Positions 56,242-64,000 of a DNA stretch of 64,000 bases are shown here, piece by piece; within the stretch, counting starts at the first letter, position 1, and every line of letters begins with the position of its first letter. Position numbers and translations under genes: made by a program. The DNA comes from Piscinibacter sp. (GTDB lineage Bacteria; Pseudomonadota; Gammaproteobacteria; Burkholderiales; Burkholderiaceae_C). The stretch spans positions 1-64,000 of the forward strand of contig JAHBZL010000011.1 in the NCBI GenBank assembly GCA_019635485.1. The letters run 5' to 3'. The notes beneath the pieces are model-generated. The model saw only the letters and a program-made list of their open reading frames with translations. It was not told where the DNA came from and made no database searches.

Positions 56242-57185
56242 GCCGGCACCTCCGCGACGGCCTGGCGCACGTCCAGCGGCAGCCGCAAGGTCAGGCGCAG
56301 CCCCTGGCCCGGCGCACCGGCGAGTTCGAGCTCGCCACCGAGCGCGGCGGCCCGCTCGGCGGCGCCGAGCAGGCCCAGGCCGCGGCGCGGCGCGACGACG
56401 TCCATGCCGCAGCCGTCGTCGCTCGCCTCCAGTTCCAGGCGTCCGTCGCGGCGGCGCAGGCGCAGCCGGACGGTCGTCGCGTGCGCGTGCCGCACCGCGT
56501 TCGTCAGCGCCTCCTGCGCGACGCGGTAGACCGCGACCTCGAGTGCGTCGGGCAGCGCCGCCATGTCGGCCGCACCCTCGGGCAGAAACAGGCAGGCCAC
56601 GCCGCTGCGCAGTTCCCAGCCCTCGCACAGCGCCTGCAGCGCCGCGACCAGGCCCAGTTCGTCGAGCTGCGCCGGCCGCAAGCGCTGCAGCAGCTCGCGC
56701 ACCGACTGGTACAGGGCCTGCGCCGACGCATCGGCGCGCGCTGCGGCCGCCAGCATGCCGGCGCGGTCCCCTTCCGCGCATTGGCGCAGCACGGCAGTCT
56801 CGATGCGCAGCGCCGTGCAGCGCTGCCCCATCTCGTCGTGCAGTTCGCGCGCCAGCGCGGCGCGTTCGGACTCCTGCAGCGCGATCAGGCCCTGAGCGAG
56901 CGCGCGGTTGTGCTCCAGCAGCTCGTCGGCGCGGCGCTGCGCGGCTTCGCGCGCCCGCAGCGCCGCGTTGGTGTCGCGGCGGCGCCGGAACGCGTACCAC
57001 GCCATGCCGCAGGCCAGCACCAGCAGCGACAGCGGGATCTCGTCGGCCTGCCAGCGCTCGTAGCGCGCCAGCCAGCCGAAGTAGCGCTCGTGCAGCTCGA
57101 AGCCGACCGACAGCGCGTAGGCCGCGAGCGTCGCCAGCACGACGACGGCGAGGTCGCGCCGCCCGCGGACCTCAGGGGACGGCAC
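56238..57185 (-). CDS. NarX-type sensor histidine kinase with two membrane helices
   Basis: A 315-residue kinase with two N-terminal transmembrane helices (about 12-29 and 50-66) enclosing only some 20 periplasmic residues, then a coiled coil and a HisKA_3 domain with the phospho-His in ERAALARELHDEMGQRCTALRIE. The HATPase has AQEALTNAVRHA, DDGCGMD and GLGLLGAAERA. Such a short sensor loop suggests that a separate protein detects the ligand. The Bug gene upstream overlaps this gene by 14 bases, making it the obvious partner. The response regulator follows by GTGA overlap. Confidence 0.88.
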   Translation of the reverse strand: MPSPEVRGRRDLAVVVLATLAAYALSVGFELHERYFGWLARYERWQADEIPLSLLVLACGMAWYAFRRRRDTNAALRAREAAQRRADELLEHNRALAQGLIALQESERAALARELHDEMGQRCTALRIETAVLRQCAEGDRAGMLAAAARADASAQALYQSVRELLQRLRPAQLDELGLVAALQALCEGWELRSGVACLFLPEGAADMAALPDALEVAVYRVAQEALTNAVRHAHATTVRLRLRRRDGRLELEASDDGCGMDVVAPRRGLGLLGAAERAAALGGELELAGAPGQGLRLTLRLPLDVRQAVAEVPA

Positions 57186-58164
57186 GGCTCAGCCCCATGC
57201 GTTCGACGTTGCGCCGCTCACGCGCGTACTCCTCGCGCAGCCAGGCCGCGTAGTCGGCCGGTCCGCGGTAGTCGAGTTCCTGGTCGTACTTGGCGATCTC
57301 CTGCACGAAGACCGGATCGAGCATCGCCTTGCGGAAGGCGTCGTGCAGGACCGTCACGATGGCCGGCGGCAGGCCGCGCGGCCCGCCCAGCCCCCAGGGC
57401 GACATCGCGACGATCGGGAAGCCCAGCTCCTTCAGCGTCGGCACGGTCGGCCAGCGCCGCGACCGCTGGGCCGCGAAGGTGGCCAGCAGGCGCAGCTGGC
57501 CGCCGTCGACGAAGGGCGCGAAGCCGGTCGAGTTGACGCCGGCCATCACCTGCGCGGTCTCGACCGCCAGCGTCAGCTCGGACGTGCCCTTGTACGGCAC
57601 GTGGATGTACTTCAGCCCGCGCCGGCTGAACAGCTCCTCGAGCACCACGTGCGGGGTGGTGCCGACGCCGTTGGTCGCGATGCTCAGCTGCCCCGGCCGC
57701 GCGCGCGCGAACGCGAACAGGTCCTCCAGCTTGCGGAACGGGCTGGCCGCGGGCACCAGCACGCCGAAGGTGACGCCGGAGATCTGGATGATCGGCGTCA
57801 CGTCGCGCACCGGGTCCCACAGCACCTTCTGCGTGTAGGGCACGCGCAGCACCGGCTGCGGGATCTGCGCGATCGTGTAGCCGTCGGGCTCGGCGTTCTG
57901 CAGGATCGGCATCGCCAGCGTGCCGCCCGCGCCGCCACGGTTCTCGATCAGCACGCGCTGGCCGAGGTGCGCCCCGGCCAGCTCGGCCAGCACGCGCAGC
58001 GAGATGTCGGTGGCACCGCCGGCCGCCCAGGGCACCCAGAGCGTGATCGGCTTGCTCGGGAACGGGGCCTGCGCGAAGACCCGCCCCGGCGCCGCCGCGA
58101 GCGCGGCGGACGCGAACAGCAGCGCGCGTCGGCGCAGCGCGGCCGGTGGGAGCGTCGTCTTCAT
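57172..58164 (-). CDS. Bug/TctC-type binding protein, coupled to a sensor kinase
   Basis: A 330-residue exported Bug protein with a signal peptide (ends VFA-Q), FPSKPITLWVPWAAGGATDISLRVL, GQRVLIENRGGAGGTLAMPIL and IHVPYKGTSELTLAVETAQVMAGV. No TctAB permease is present. Its start overlaps the ABC permease stop (ATGA) and its end overlaps the kinase start by 14 bases, so it is translated between transporter and kinase. Some Bug proteins, such as BctC, signal to a histidine kinase; the arrangement suggests that role. It could also be a binding protein borrowed by the ABC system. Confidence 0.88.
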   Translation of the reverse strand: MKTTLPPAALRRRALLFASAALAAAPGRVFAQAPFPSKPITLWVPWAAGGATDISLRVLAELAGAHLGQRVLIENRGGAGGTLAMPILQNAEPDGYTIAQIPQPVLRVPYTQKVLWDPVRDVTPIIQISGVTFGVLVPAASPFRKLEDLFAFARARPGQLSIATNGVGTTPHVVLEELFSRRGLKYIHVPYKGTSELTLAVETAQVMAGVNSTGFAPFVDGGQLRLLATFAAQRSRRWPTVPTLKELGFPIVAMSPWGLGGPRGLPPAIVTVLHDAFRKAMLDPVFVQEIAKYDQELDYRGPADYAAWLREEYARERRNVERMGLSRAVP

Positions 58165-59096
58165 CCGCCGCCTCCGCGTTTCGTCAGCCCGCCAAAGCCG
58201 CGCTGCGGGTCGTAGCCCCAGCAGGCCACGCCGAAGAACAGCAGCCCGCAGCCGATCACCACCCACGGCGCCAGCCCCGGGTCCTTGCCGTACAGCGCGA
58301 AGCGGATCCACTCGACGGCGTAGGTGAACGGGTTGAAGCGGGCCAGCTGGTAGACCCACTCCGCGCCCGACTCCTCAAGCTTCCACAGCGGGTACAGCGC
58401 GGTGGACAGGAAGTACATCGGGAAGATGACGAAGTTCATCGTGCCGGCGAAGTTCTCCAGCTGCTTGATGTGCACCGACAGCAGCAGCCCCAGCGCGCCC
58501 AGCATCAGCGCGCCGGCCACCAGCGCCAGCAGCGCGTGCAGCGCGTCCAGCGTCAGCAGCGGCAGCGTGGTGCCGATGGCCAGCGCCACCAGCACGAAGG
58601 CGAGCGCCTGCAGCGCCGACAGCAGCGCGGTCGCGCACAGCTTGCCGAACAGCAGCCAGGCGCGCGGCAGCGGCGCCGTCAGCAGCAGGCGCATCAGCCC
58701 CATCTCGCGGTCGTAGACCATCGCCAGCGAGGACTGCATGCCGTTGAACAGCAGCACCATGCCGACCAGCCCCGGCGCGATGTACACGTCGTACGGGATG
58801 TAGGTGTCGTAGGGCTCGACGATCGCGACCCCGAACACGTTGCGGAAACCGGCAGCGAACACGGCCAGCCAGAGCAAGGGCCGCACCAGCGCCGAGACGA
58901 GCCGGCCGGTCTGCTGCGAGAACTTGAGCAGCTCGCGCAGCACGATCGCGCGCAGCGCCTGCAGGGCATGCAGGACGGCCCCTCGCTCGCGGCGTACCGC
59001 GAGCGATCCCCCCAGGGGATGCGGGCCGGCCTGGGGCGGCCCGGCGCCCGGCCCGCGCGCCCGGTCGCGGGTCCGATCTACGGTGTCGCCTTGCAT
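58161..59096 (-). CDS. ABC-2 type permease of a PQQ-dehydrogenase-associated ABC system
   Basis: A 311-residue ABC-2 permease with six membrane segments. The conserved LLWLAVFAAGFRNVFG, REMGLMRLLLTAPLPRAWLLFGKL, AGTMNFVIFPMYFLSTALYPLWKL and FNPFTYAVEWIRFALYG are characteristic of this subfamily (PedC/LutF-like). The first 40 residues are Arg/Gly/Pro-rich and poorly conserved, so the true start may lie inside; no better codon was found. It overlaps the binding-protein gene by 19 bases and the Bug gene by ATGA. Confidence 0.82.
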   Translation of the reverse strand: MQGDTVDRTRDRARGPGAGPPQAGPHPLGGSLAVRRERGAVLHALQALRAIVLRELLKFSQQTGRLVSALVRPLLWLAVFAAGFRNVFGVAIVEPYDTYIPYDVYIAPGLVGMVLLFNGMQSSLAMVYDREMGLMRLLLTAPLPRAWLLFGKLCATALLSALQALAFVLVALAIGTTLPLLTLDALHALLALVAGALMLGALGLLLSVHIKQLENFAGTMNFVIFPMYFLSTALYPLWKLEESGAEWVYQLARFNPFTYAVEWIRFALYGKDPGLAPWVVIGCGLLFFGVACWGYDPQRGFGGLTKRGGGG

Positions 59097-60250
59097 GCCT
59101 TCTCCGGCGCGTCCGCGCCCAGCGTGTCGAGCACGTTGCTCGGGTGCAGGATGCCGTCCACCGGCGCCTGCGCGATCACGCCCTGCCCGTCGGTCAGCAG
59201 CAGCGGCTGGCGCAGCTGGCGGTCCCAGGCGCGGAAGCTCATCGCCACGCCCTTGGAACCGTCCAGCGGGAGCTTGGGCAGCGCCTGCGCCCAGGCCGCG
59301 GCCGGGCCCTTCGGCGCGCCCGCCGCCAGCGCCACCAGCGCCTTGCCGGCCAGCCAGGCGGTCCAGTCCTGCGCCGTCATCGGACGCTTGGCAGCGCGCG
59401 CGAAGCGGCGCGACACCTGCGGCGCACCATAACGCTCGAACTGCGCGTGCCAGGCCAGCGCCACCAGCCCGGCATCGCCGACCACCGGGCGCGGCAGCGC
59501 GGTGCGGTAAGGCAGCTGACGGGCGAACTCGCCGTCGCTGTCCACCACCCAGACGGCGTCGTAGCTGGCACCGCCCGTGAGCAGCAACGGATTGGCCAGG
59601 TCACGCTCGCGCGGATCGGCCGAGAGCTTGAACGGCTTGCTGCCGACCACCTGCAGCCCGTAGCGCCGGATCGACGCCTGGGCGGTCGCCGCCCGGGTCT
59701 GGTCCGCCGCGCTCGGGCCGACGAGCAGCAACAACTTGCTCCATTTGCGTGACACCAGGTACTGCGCCAGCGCGTCGCTGCGCATGCGTTCGCTCGGCAT
59801 CAGGTGGAACAGCCGCGCGCGGCAATCGGCGCCGCGCAGCCGGTCGGCGGCCTCGCTCAGGTTCAGCACCGGGATGCGCACGGCGTCGGTCACGGCCAGC
59901 AGCCAGCCGGCCGGCAGGTCGGCCAGCAGCACCGCCGCCCCGCCCTTTTCGGCCGCCTGGGCGGCGCTGCGCGCGGCCTCCAGGGAAGCAGCGGCCTGCG
60001 TGGCGAGCGCCACCTCGGCCTGCGCCGCCTCCAGTTCGAACCGGCCGTCCTCCAGCGCCAGCTGCAACGCCTGGTCGAGCGGGCCACCCGGGTGACCCAG
60101 GTAGGCGCGCTCGACCTGCGTGCGCTCCATTCGCGGATCGTCGGCCGGCACCAGCAGCGTCGCCTTCAGCGGCAGCGCCGCGGCCGGCGCCAGGCATCCG
60201 GCCAGCAGCACCGCCAGGAAGGCACGGGAGGCCCTCACCCGACCCCTCAC
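59078..60250 (-). CDS. periplasmic binding protein of the PQQ-associated ABC system
   Basis: A 390-residue exported protein resembling branched-chain amino acid binding proteins (type I fold), with a signal peptide around the lipobox-like LLAGC and LKATLLVPADDPRMERTQVERAYLGHPGGPLDQALQLALEDGRF, GWLLAVTDAVRIPVLNLSEAADRLRGADCRARLFHLMPSERMRSDALAQYL. These match the PedA1/LutA family found only beside PQQ alcohol dehydrogenases. GTG at 60250 overlaps the propeller stop (GTGA); a second GTG at 60238 is possible. Confidence 0.8.
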   Translation of the reverse strand: MRGRVRASRAFLAVLLAGCLAPAAALPLKATLLVPADDPRMERTQVERAYLGHPGGPLDQALQLALEDGRFELEAAQAEVALATQAAASLEAARSAAQAAEKGGAAVLLADLPAGWLLAVTDAVRIPVLNLSEAADRLRGADCRARLFHLMPSERMRSDALAQYLVSRKWSKLLLLVGPSAADQTRAATAQASIRRYGLQVVGSKPFKLSADPRERDLANPLLLTGGASYDAVWVVDSDGEFARQLPYRTALPRPVVGDAGLVALAWHAQFERYGAPQVSRRFARAAKRPMTAQDWTAWLAGKALVALAAGAPKGPAAAWAQALPKLPLDGSKGVAMSFRAWDRQLRQPLLLTDGQGVIAQAPVDGILHPSNVLDTLGADAPEKACKATP

Positions 60251-61215
60251 TCGACCACCACCACGCCGTAGGGCACGCGCCCGACCGGGATGCTCTTGAT
60301 CGCCTTGGCGCCGGCCACGTCGACCACCGTGACGTCGTCGGACAGGCCGTTGACCACCCACAGGCGCGCCTCGGCCTTGTCGAGCGCGACGTTCCAGGCC
60401 CGCCGCCCCACCAGGACGAGGTCGGTCACCTTGCGCGCCGCGACGTCGACGAAGGCCACGTGGTTGGCCCGGCCCAGCGCGACGAAGGCACGCTTGCCGT
60501 CCTTCGTCAGCGTGATGCCGACCGGCGAGATGTCCTCGGCGCGCGCGCCCTTCACGGTGAACCGCAGCGTCGCGACCACCTCGTGGCTGGCGGTCGAGAC
60601 GACACTCACGCTCGCGTCCAGCTCGTTCGTGACCCAGAGTTCCTTGCCGTCCGGCGTGATCGCCATGCGGCGCGGCCGCTTGCCGACCTTGACGTTCCTG
60701 ACCACCTTGCCCTGCGCCACGTCGATCACGTGCACGAGGCTGGCGACCTCGGAGGTCACGTACAGCGTCTTGCCGTCCGCGCTGACCTTCACGCCCTCCG
60801 GTTCCTGGCCGACCTTGATCGACTTCAGCACCTTGCCGGTGGCGGCATCGACGAAGCTGGCCTCGGCCTCGTCCTCGTTGGAGACGTAGATCGTCTTGCC
60901 GTCCGGCGACAGGTCGAAGGCCTCCGGCTCGTCGCCCAGCGGCAGGCGCCGCACCGCCTTGGCCGTGGCCGGATCGATCACGTCCGCCGCGTTGGAATCG
61001 GTGCAGGCCACCATCAGCAGCCCGTCGGGCATGCGCTGGAGGTGGCGGGCGCGCTTGCAGGTCGGCACAGTGCCCTTGACGGTCAGCGTCTGGGTGTCGA
61101 TCAGCGTCAGCGCATCGTCCTTCTCGCTGCTGACCCAGGCGGTGCCCTGGGCGGTAGCCAGGGCCGAGCAGCCGGCCAGGCCGAGGGCGGCGGCGATGCG
61201 GCGGGGCGTCTTCAA
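60247..61215 (-). CDS. PQQ-associated YVTN beta-propeller protein
   Basis: A 322-residue exported protein made of repeated blades with the YVTN pattern (TIYVSNEDEAEASFVDAATGKVLKSI, TLYVTSEVASLVHVIDVAQGKVVRNV, ELWVTNELDASVSVVSTASHEVVATL), the PQQ-dependent catabolism propeller family (PedA2/LutB-like). The frame requires a TTG start at 61215, which has AAGGAGA 8 bases before it; no ATG or GTG alternative fits. The role is unknown, but it is conserved with this ABC system. Confidence 0.85.
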   Translation of the reverse strand: MKTPRRIAAALGLAGCSALATAQGTAWVSSEKDDALTLIDTQTLTVKGTVPTCKRARHLQRMPDGLLMVACTDSNAADVIDPATAKAVRRLPLGDEPEAFDLSPDGKTIYVSNEDEAEASFVDAATGKVLKSIKVGQEPEGVKVSADGKTLYVTSEVASLVHVIDVAQGKVVRNVKVGKRPRRMAITPDGKELWVTNELDASVSVVSTASHEVVATLRFTVKGARAEDISPVGITLTKDGKRAFVALGRANHVAFVDVAARKVTDLVLVGRRAWNVALDKAEARLWVVNGLSDDVTVVDVAGAKAIKSIPVGRVPYGVVVVE

Positions 61216-61247
61216 GCGTCGTTCTCCTTCTTCGCGTCGTCGTCGGA

Positions 61248-61988
61248 TCAGCTCGTGCGGGCGATGAAGCCGGCCTCGAGCGTGGCGCCGCCCAGCGCCG
61301 TCGTGACCTCGGCGGGCGCGCCGTCGGCCAGCAGCCGGCCCTTGTGCAGCACCAGCACACGGTCGGCATCGGCCGCCTCCTCGACCCAGTGGGTGGCCCA
61401 CAGCACCGTGACGCCGCGCTCGCGGACGTCCGAATGCAGCGCGGCCAGCAGGTCCTGGCGCGACTTCGGGTCGAGTCCGACGGTGGCCTCGTCCATCAGC
61501 AGCACCGCGGGTTGGTGCAGCTGGGCCCGGATCAGTTCCACCTTGCGCCGGTTGCCGCCCGACAGCTCGCGCACCTTGCGGCCGAGCTGGTCCGAGAGTC
61601 CGAAGCGCGCGGCGCCGGCCGCGATGCGCTCGTCGGCCAGGGCACCGGGCAGGCCGTGCAGGTCCGCCTGGAACCGCAGGTTGCGCCGGATGCTGAGGTC
61701 GAGGTCCAGCGAGATCTGCTGGAACACCACGCCGATGTGGCGCAGCGCCGCCGACGACGCGTGGCGCAGCGAGTAGCCGGCCACCTCGACCTCGCCCTCG
61801 TCGGCGGCGAACAGGCCGGTCAGCACCTGGAACAGCGTCGACTTGCCCGCGCCGTTCGGCCCGAGCAGCGCCACGAAGCTCGCGGGCGCGAGATCGATCG
61901 ACAGCGACTGCAGCGCGGCCTGCTTGCCGTAGCGCTTGGTCAAGGCCGAGATCCGCAGCATGGCCGGGGCGCTCACGGGTTCGCTCAT
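61248..61988 (-). CDS. ATP-binding protein of the PQQ-associated ABC system
   Basis: A 246-residue ABC ATPase with Walker A LLGPNGAGKSTLF, Q-loop GVVFQQISLDLDLS, the signature ELSGGNRRKVELIRAQLHQP, Walker B VLLMDEATVGLD and the H-loop WATHWVEEA. VFQQISLDLDLSIRRNLRFQADLHG is typical of the PedB/LutE subgroup. It is the first gene of the minus-strand array, divergent from xoxF with 560 bases between. It forms the transporter with the permease at 58161-59096. Confidence 0.9.
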   Translation of the reverse strand: MSEPVSAPAMLRISALTKRYGKQAALQSLSIDLAPASFVALLGPNGAGKSTLFQVLTGLFAADEGEVEVAGYSLRHASSAALRHIGVVFQQISLDLDLSIRRNLRFQADLHGLPGALADERIAAGAARFGLSDQLGRKVRELSGGNRRKVELIRAQLHQPAVLLMDEATVGLDPKSRQDLLAALHSDVRERGVTVLWATHWVEEAADADRVLVLHKGRLLADGAPAEVTTALGGATLEAGFIARTS

Positions 61989-62548
61989 CGTTCGGTCGGT
62001 GCAGGCGTGCGCAAGATGTCGTGGACGATAACGGAGGTGGACGAGCAAGCGTCGGGCCCGGCCACGGCCCGCGATTGAAGGCGGTCGTGCGCGGCTCGGC
62101 AAGCGGGTGGATTCCCGCGTCGGGTCTTTGTCGGGCGGCTCGTTTCGACACGCCGGCCGTCGATGAAACACTCTGTGCCGATGTGGATGCAACGCTTTTG
62201 GCGCACCCTGTCGCCAAGCGTTTTCGGCGCGCCCGCGCGGGTGCCGCAGGTGTCGTTCGTGCCCCGTGCTTTCCCTATGAGGGCCATCCCTAGTGACAGG
62301 CCACGAGCCGGCGCGGCGAGCCCGACTTTGAGGGGAAACCCATAGGCCTGCCGGTCGGCCGCCGTCAGGTCTCGCGCGTTGAGCACGGACCATGCGCCGC
62401 CCTGCAGCAACCCGGGCCGGCGGCGCGAACAAACCGGGCGCAGAAATTGCGGTTGCGGGGTCGCCGAGTTCATGAGGCCTCGTTCGGCAGCGACGTTCGC
62501 GACGCTGCCGCGTGGCCGGGCTCCGGTCACTTCAACAAGGAGACATCG
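61989..62548. promoter_or_regulatory. divergent regulatory region between the ABC operon and xoxF
   Basis: No gene was recognised in these 560 bases. Notable elements are an inverted repeat CGCTTTTGGCG (62193-62203) / CGCCAAGCG (62212-62220) with 8 bases between, a CCCTATGAGGG palindrome preceded by TTT (62270-62283), and GGGGAAACCC (62332-62341) resembling the GGGAA/TTCCC element before the TonB receptor. AAGGAG at 62537-62542 is the xoxF ribosome-binding site. No clear sigma-70 promoter was found, fitting activator-dependent expression. Confidence 0.45.
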
Positions 62549-64000
62549 ATGCGAATTCCTGGGCAATCCGGTCGGCACGCCTGGTCGCGGGTGGGGCTGG
62601 CTCTTCTCGCGCTGCCGGGCCTGGCGCTGGCGAACGCGGACGTCGAGAAGAACATCGCCAACGACAAGAACTGGGCGATGCAAGCGGGTGACATGTACAA
62701 CCAGCGCTACAGCAAGCTCAAGCAGATCAACACCGGCAACGTCGGCAAGATGCAGGTGGCGTGGACCTTCTCCACCGGCGTGCTGCGCGGCCACGAGGGC
62801 TCGCCGCTGGTGATCGACGGCACGATGTACCTGCACTCGCCGTTCCCGAACAAGGTCTTCGCGATCGACCTCGACACGCAGAAGATCAAGTGGAAGTACG
62901 AGCCGAAGCAGGACCCGGCGGTGATCCCGCAGATGTGCTGCGACACGGTGAACCGCGGCCTGGCGTACGCCGAAGGCAAGGTGATCCTGCAGCAGGCCGA
63001 TTCGATGCTGGTCGCGCTCGACGCCAAGACCGGCAAGATGGTCTGGAGCACGAAGAACGGCGACCCGAAGCTCGGCGCGGTGAACACCAATGCGCCGCAC
63101 GTCTTCAAGGACAAGGTCATCACCGGCATTTCCGGCGGCGAGTGGGGCGTGCGCGGCTTCATCGCGGCGTACAACCTCTCCGACGGCAAGCTGGCGTGGA
63201 AGGGTTACAGCGTCGGCCCGGACAACGAGATGCTGATCGACCCGGACAAGACCATGACCTGGACCGACGGCAAGCTCGCGCCGGTCGGCAAGGACTCGTC
63301 GCTCAAGACCTGGCAGGGTGACCAGTGGAAGATCGGCGGCGGCACGACGTGGGGCTGGTACAGCTACGACAAGGCGCTGAACCTGATGTACTACGGCACC
63401 GGCAACCCGTCGACCTGGAACCCGGCGCAGCGCCCCGGTGACAACAAGTGGTCGATGACCATCTTCGCGCGCGACGTCGACACCGGCATGGCCAAGTGGG
63501 TCTACCAGATGACGCCGTACGACGAGTGGGACTTCGACGGCATCAACGAGATGATCCTGGCGGACATCGACGTCAAGGGCAAGGCGACCAAGGCGCTGGT
63601 GCACTTCGACCGCAACGGCTTCGCGTACACGATGGACCGCACCAACGGTGCTCTGCTCGTGGCCGAGAAGTACGACCCGAAGGTGAACTGGGCCACGCAC
63701 GTCGACATGAAGACGGGCCGCCCGCAGGTGGTCGCGAAGTACTCAACGGCCAAGAACGGTCCTGACGTCAACACCAAGGGCATCTGCCCGGCGGCGTTGG
63801 GCAGCAAGGACCAGCAGCCGGCCGCGTTCGACCCCGAGACCAAGCTCTTCTACGTGCCGACCAACCACGTCTGCATGGACTACGAGCCGTTCAAGGTCGA
63901 GTACACCGCCGGACAGCCGTACGTCGGTGCGACGCTGTCGATGTTCCCGGCCCCGGGCAGCCACGGCGGCATGGGCAACTACATCACGTGGAATGCCGGC
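62549..64000 (+). CDS. xoxF: XoxF, lanthanide-type PQQ methanol dehydrogenase (3' end beyond window)
   Basis: A periplasmic quinoprotein oxidising methanol, with electrons passed to a c-type cytochrome. 484 of about 600 residues are visible. The signal peptide ends in ALA-N. The vicinal disulfide Cys130-Cys131 stacks on PQQ. Metal ligands are Glu198 (SGGEWG), Asn286 ([10 protein letters not shown]), the catalytic Asp328 and the extra Asp330 in DEWDFDG. The DFD pattern, instead of D-x-A in MxaF, marks lanthanide binding. [19 protein letters not shown] and [12 protein letters not shown] match clade XoxF5. The partner genes xoxG and xoxJ would lie beyond the edge. Confidence 0.93.
   Translation, partial: MRIPGQSGRHAWSRVGLALLALPGLALANADVEKNIANDKNWAMQAGDMYNQRYSKLKQINTGNVGKMQVAWTFSTGVLRGHEGSPLVIDGTMYLHSPFPNKVFAIDLDTQKIKWKYEPKQDPAVIPQMCCDTVNRGLAYAEGKVILQQADSMLVALDAKTGKMVWSTKNGDPKLGAVNTNAPHVFKDKVITGISGGEWGVRGFIAAYNLSDGKLAWKGYSVGPDNEMLIDPDKTMTWTDGKLAPVGKDSSLKTWQGDQWKIGGGTTWGWYSYDKALNLMYYGTGNPSTWNPAQRPGDNKWSMTIFARDVDTGMAKWVYQMTPYDEWDFDGINEMILADIDVKGKATKALVHFDRNGFAYTMDRTNGALLVAEKYDPKVNWATHVDMKTGRPQVVAKYSTAKNGPDVNTKGICPAALGSKDQQPAAFDPETKLFYVPTNHVCMDYEPFKVEYTAGQPYVGATLSMFPAPGSHGGMGNYITWNAG

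Noticed and set aside
58161-59096. Alternative start for the ABC permease near residue 40
   Set aside because: The unconserved N-terminus invites it, but no ATG, GTG or TTG with a ribosome-binding site was found at the right place.
62549-64000. Calling the dehydrogenase MxaF or Mdh2
   Set aside because: The DFDG pattern with a second Asp, and overall motif agreement with XoxF5, are against calcium-type MxaF.

Overview
The window is high-GC, densely packed bacterial DNA with frequent 1-4 base gene overlaps (ATGA, GTGA, TGATG). Form IC RuBisCO, Bug/TctC-type binding proteins, a bdh-sigma-patatin operon and a PQQ methanol dehydrogenase together suggest a betaproteobacterium of the order Burkholderiales, probably in the Methylibium/Leptothrix/Rubrivivax neighbourhood. 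That placement is inferred from gene content, not from a marker gene.

Layout. 1-1464: a truncated UMF1-type MFS transporter and tRNA-Leu(TAA). 1784-9883: a TetR-controlled RND efflux operon (outer-membrane factor, adaptor, pump) with a hydrolase and a second TetR. 10284-16210: acylphosphatase, an NDH-2-like flavoprotein, a 3-hydroxybutyrate dehydrogenase/ECF sigma/patatin run, beta-carbonic anhydrase and a YeeE/YedE membrane protein. 16221-18938: a two-component system plus a PAS-GAF protein. 18932-30608: mixed genes including an S9 peptidase, a six-gene operon (YHS, DoxX-like, TTC38-like, hydrolase, DedA, ATP-grasp), olsB, an M48 protease and two paralogous secreted EF-hand proteins. 30621-42069: a complete-looking Calvin cycle operon on the minus strand (cbbL S X Y E Z F P T A) ending at an intrinsic terminator, with divergent cbbR. 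42073-45282: a Bug protein, a CoA-transferase and an HMG-CoA-lyase-like enzyme.

45439-64000 is the most interesting part. Sixteen minus-strand genes lie back to back and diverge from xoxF (62549 to beyond the right edge), a lanthanide-type PQQ methanol dehydrogenase. They encode a PedA1A2BC/LutABEF-type ABC system, a Bug protein overlapping a NarX/NarL-type two-component pair, a TonB receptor, a caspase-fold protein, the methanol dehydrogenase maturation set mxaRSACKL, and a LysR regulator coupled to mxaL. The structural genes mxaF/J/G/I are not in the window.

How it may work together (inference): XoxF oxidises methanol in the periplasm. The TonB receptor and ABC system may bring in its metal. 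MxaRSACKL may help metal loading or folding. The Bug-kinase-regulator module and the LysR protein may control expression. Carbon enters through the Calvin cycle, with CO2 handled by the carbonic anhydrase. This would be an autotrophic methylotroph or a facultative autotroph.
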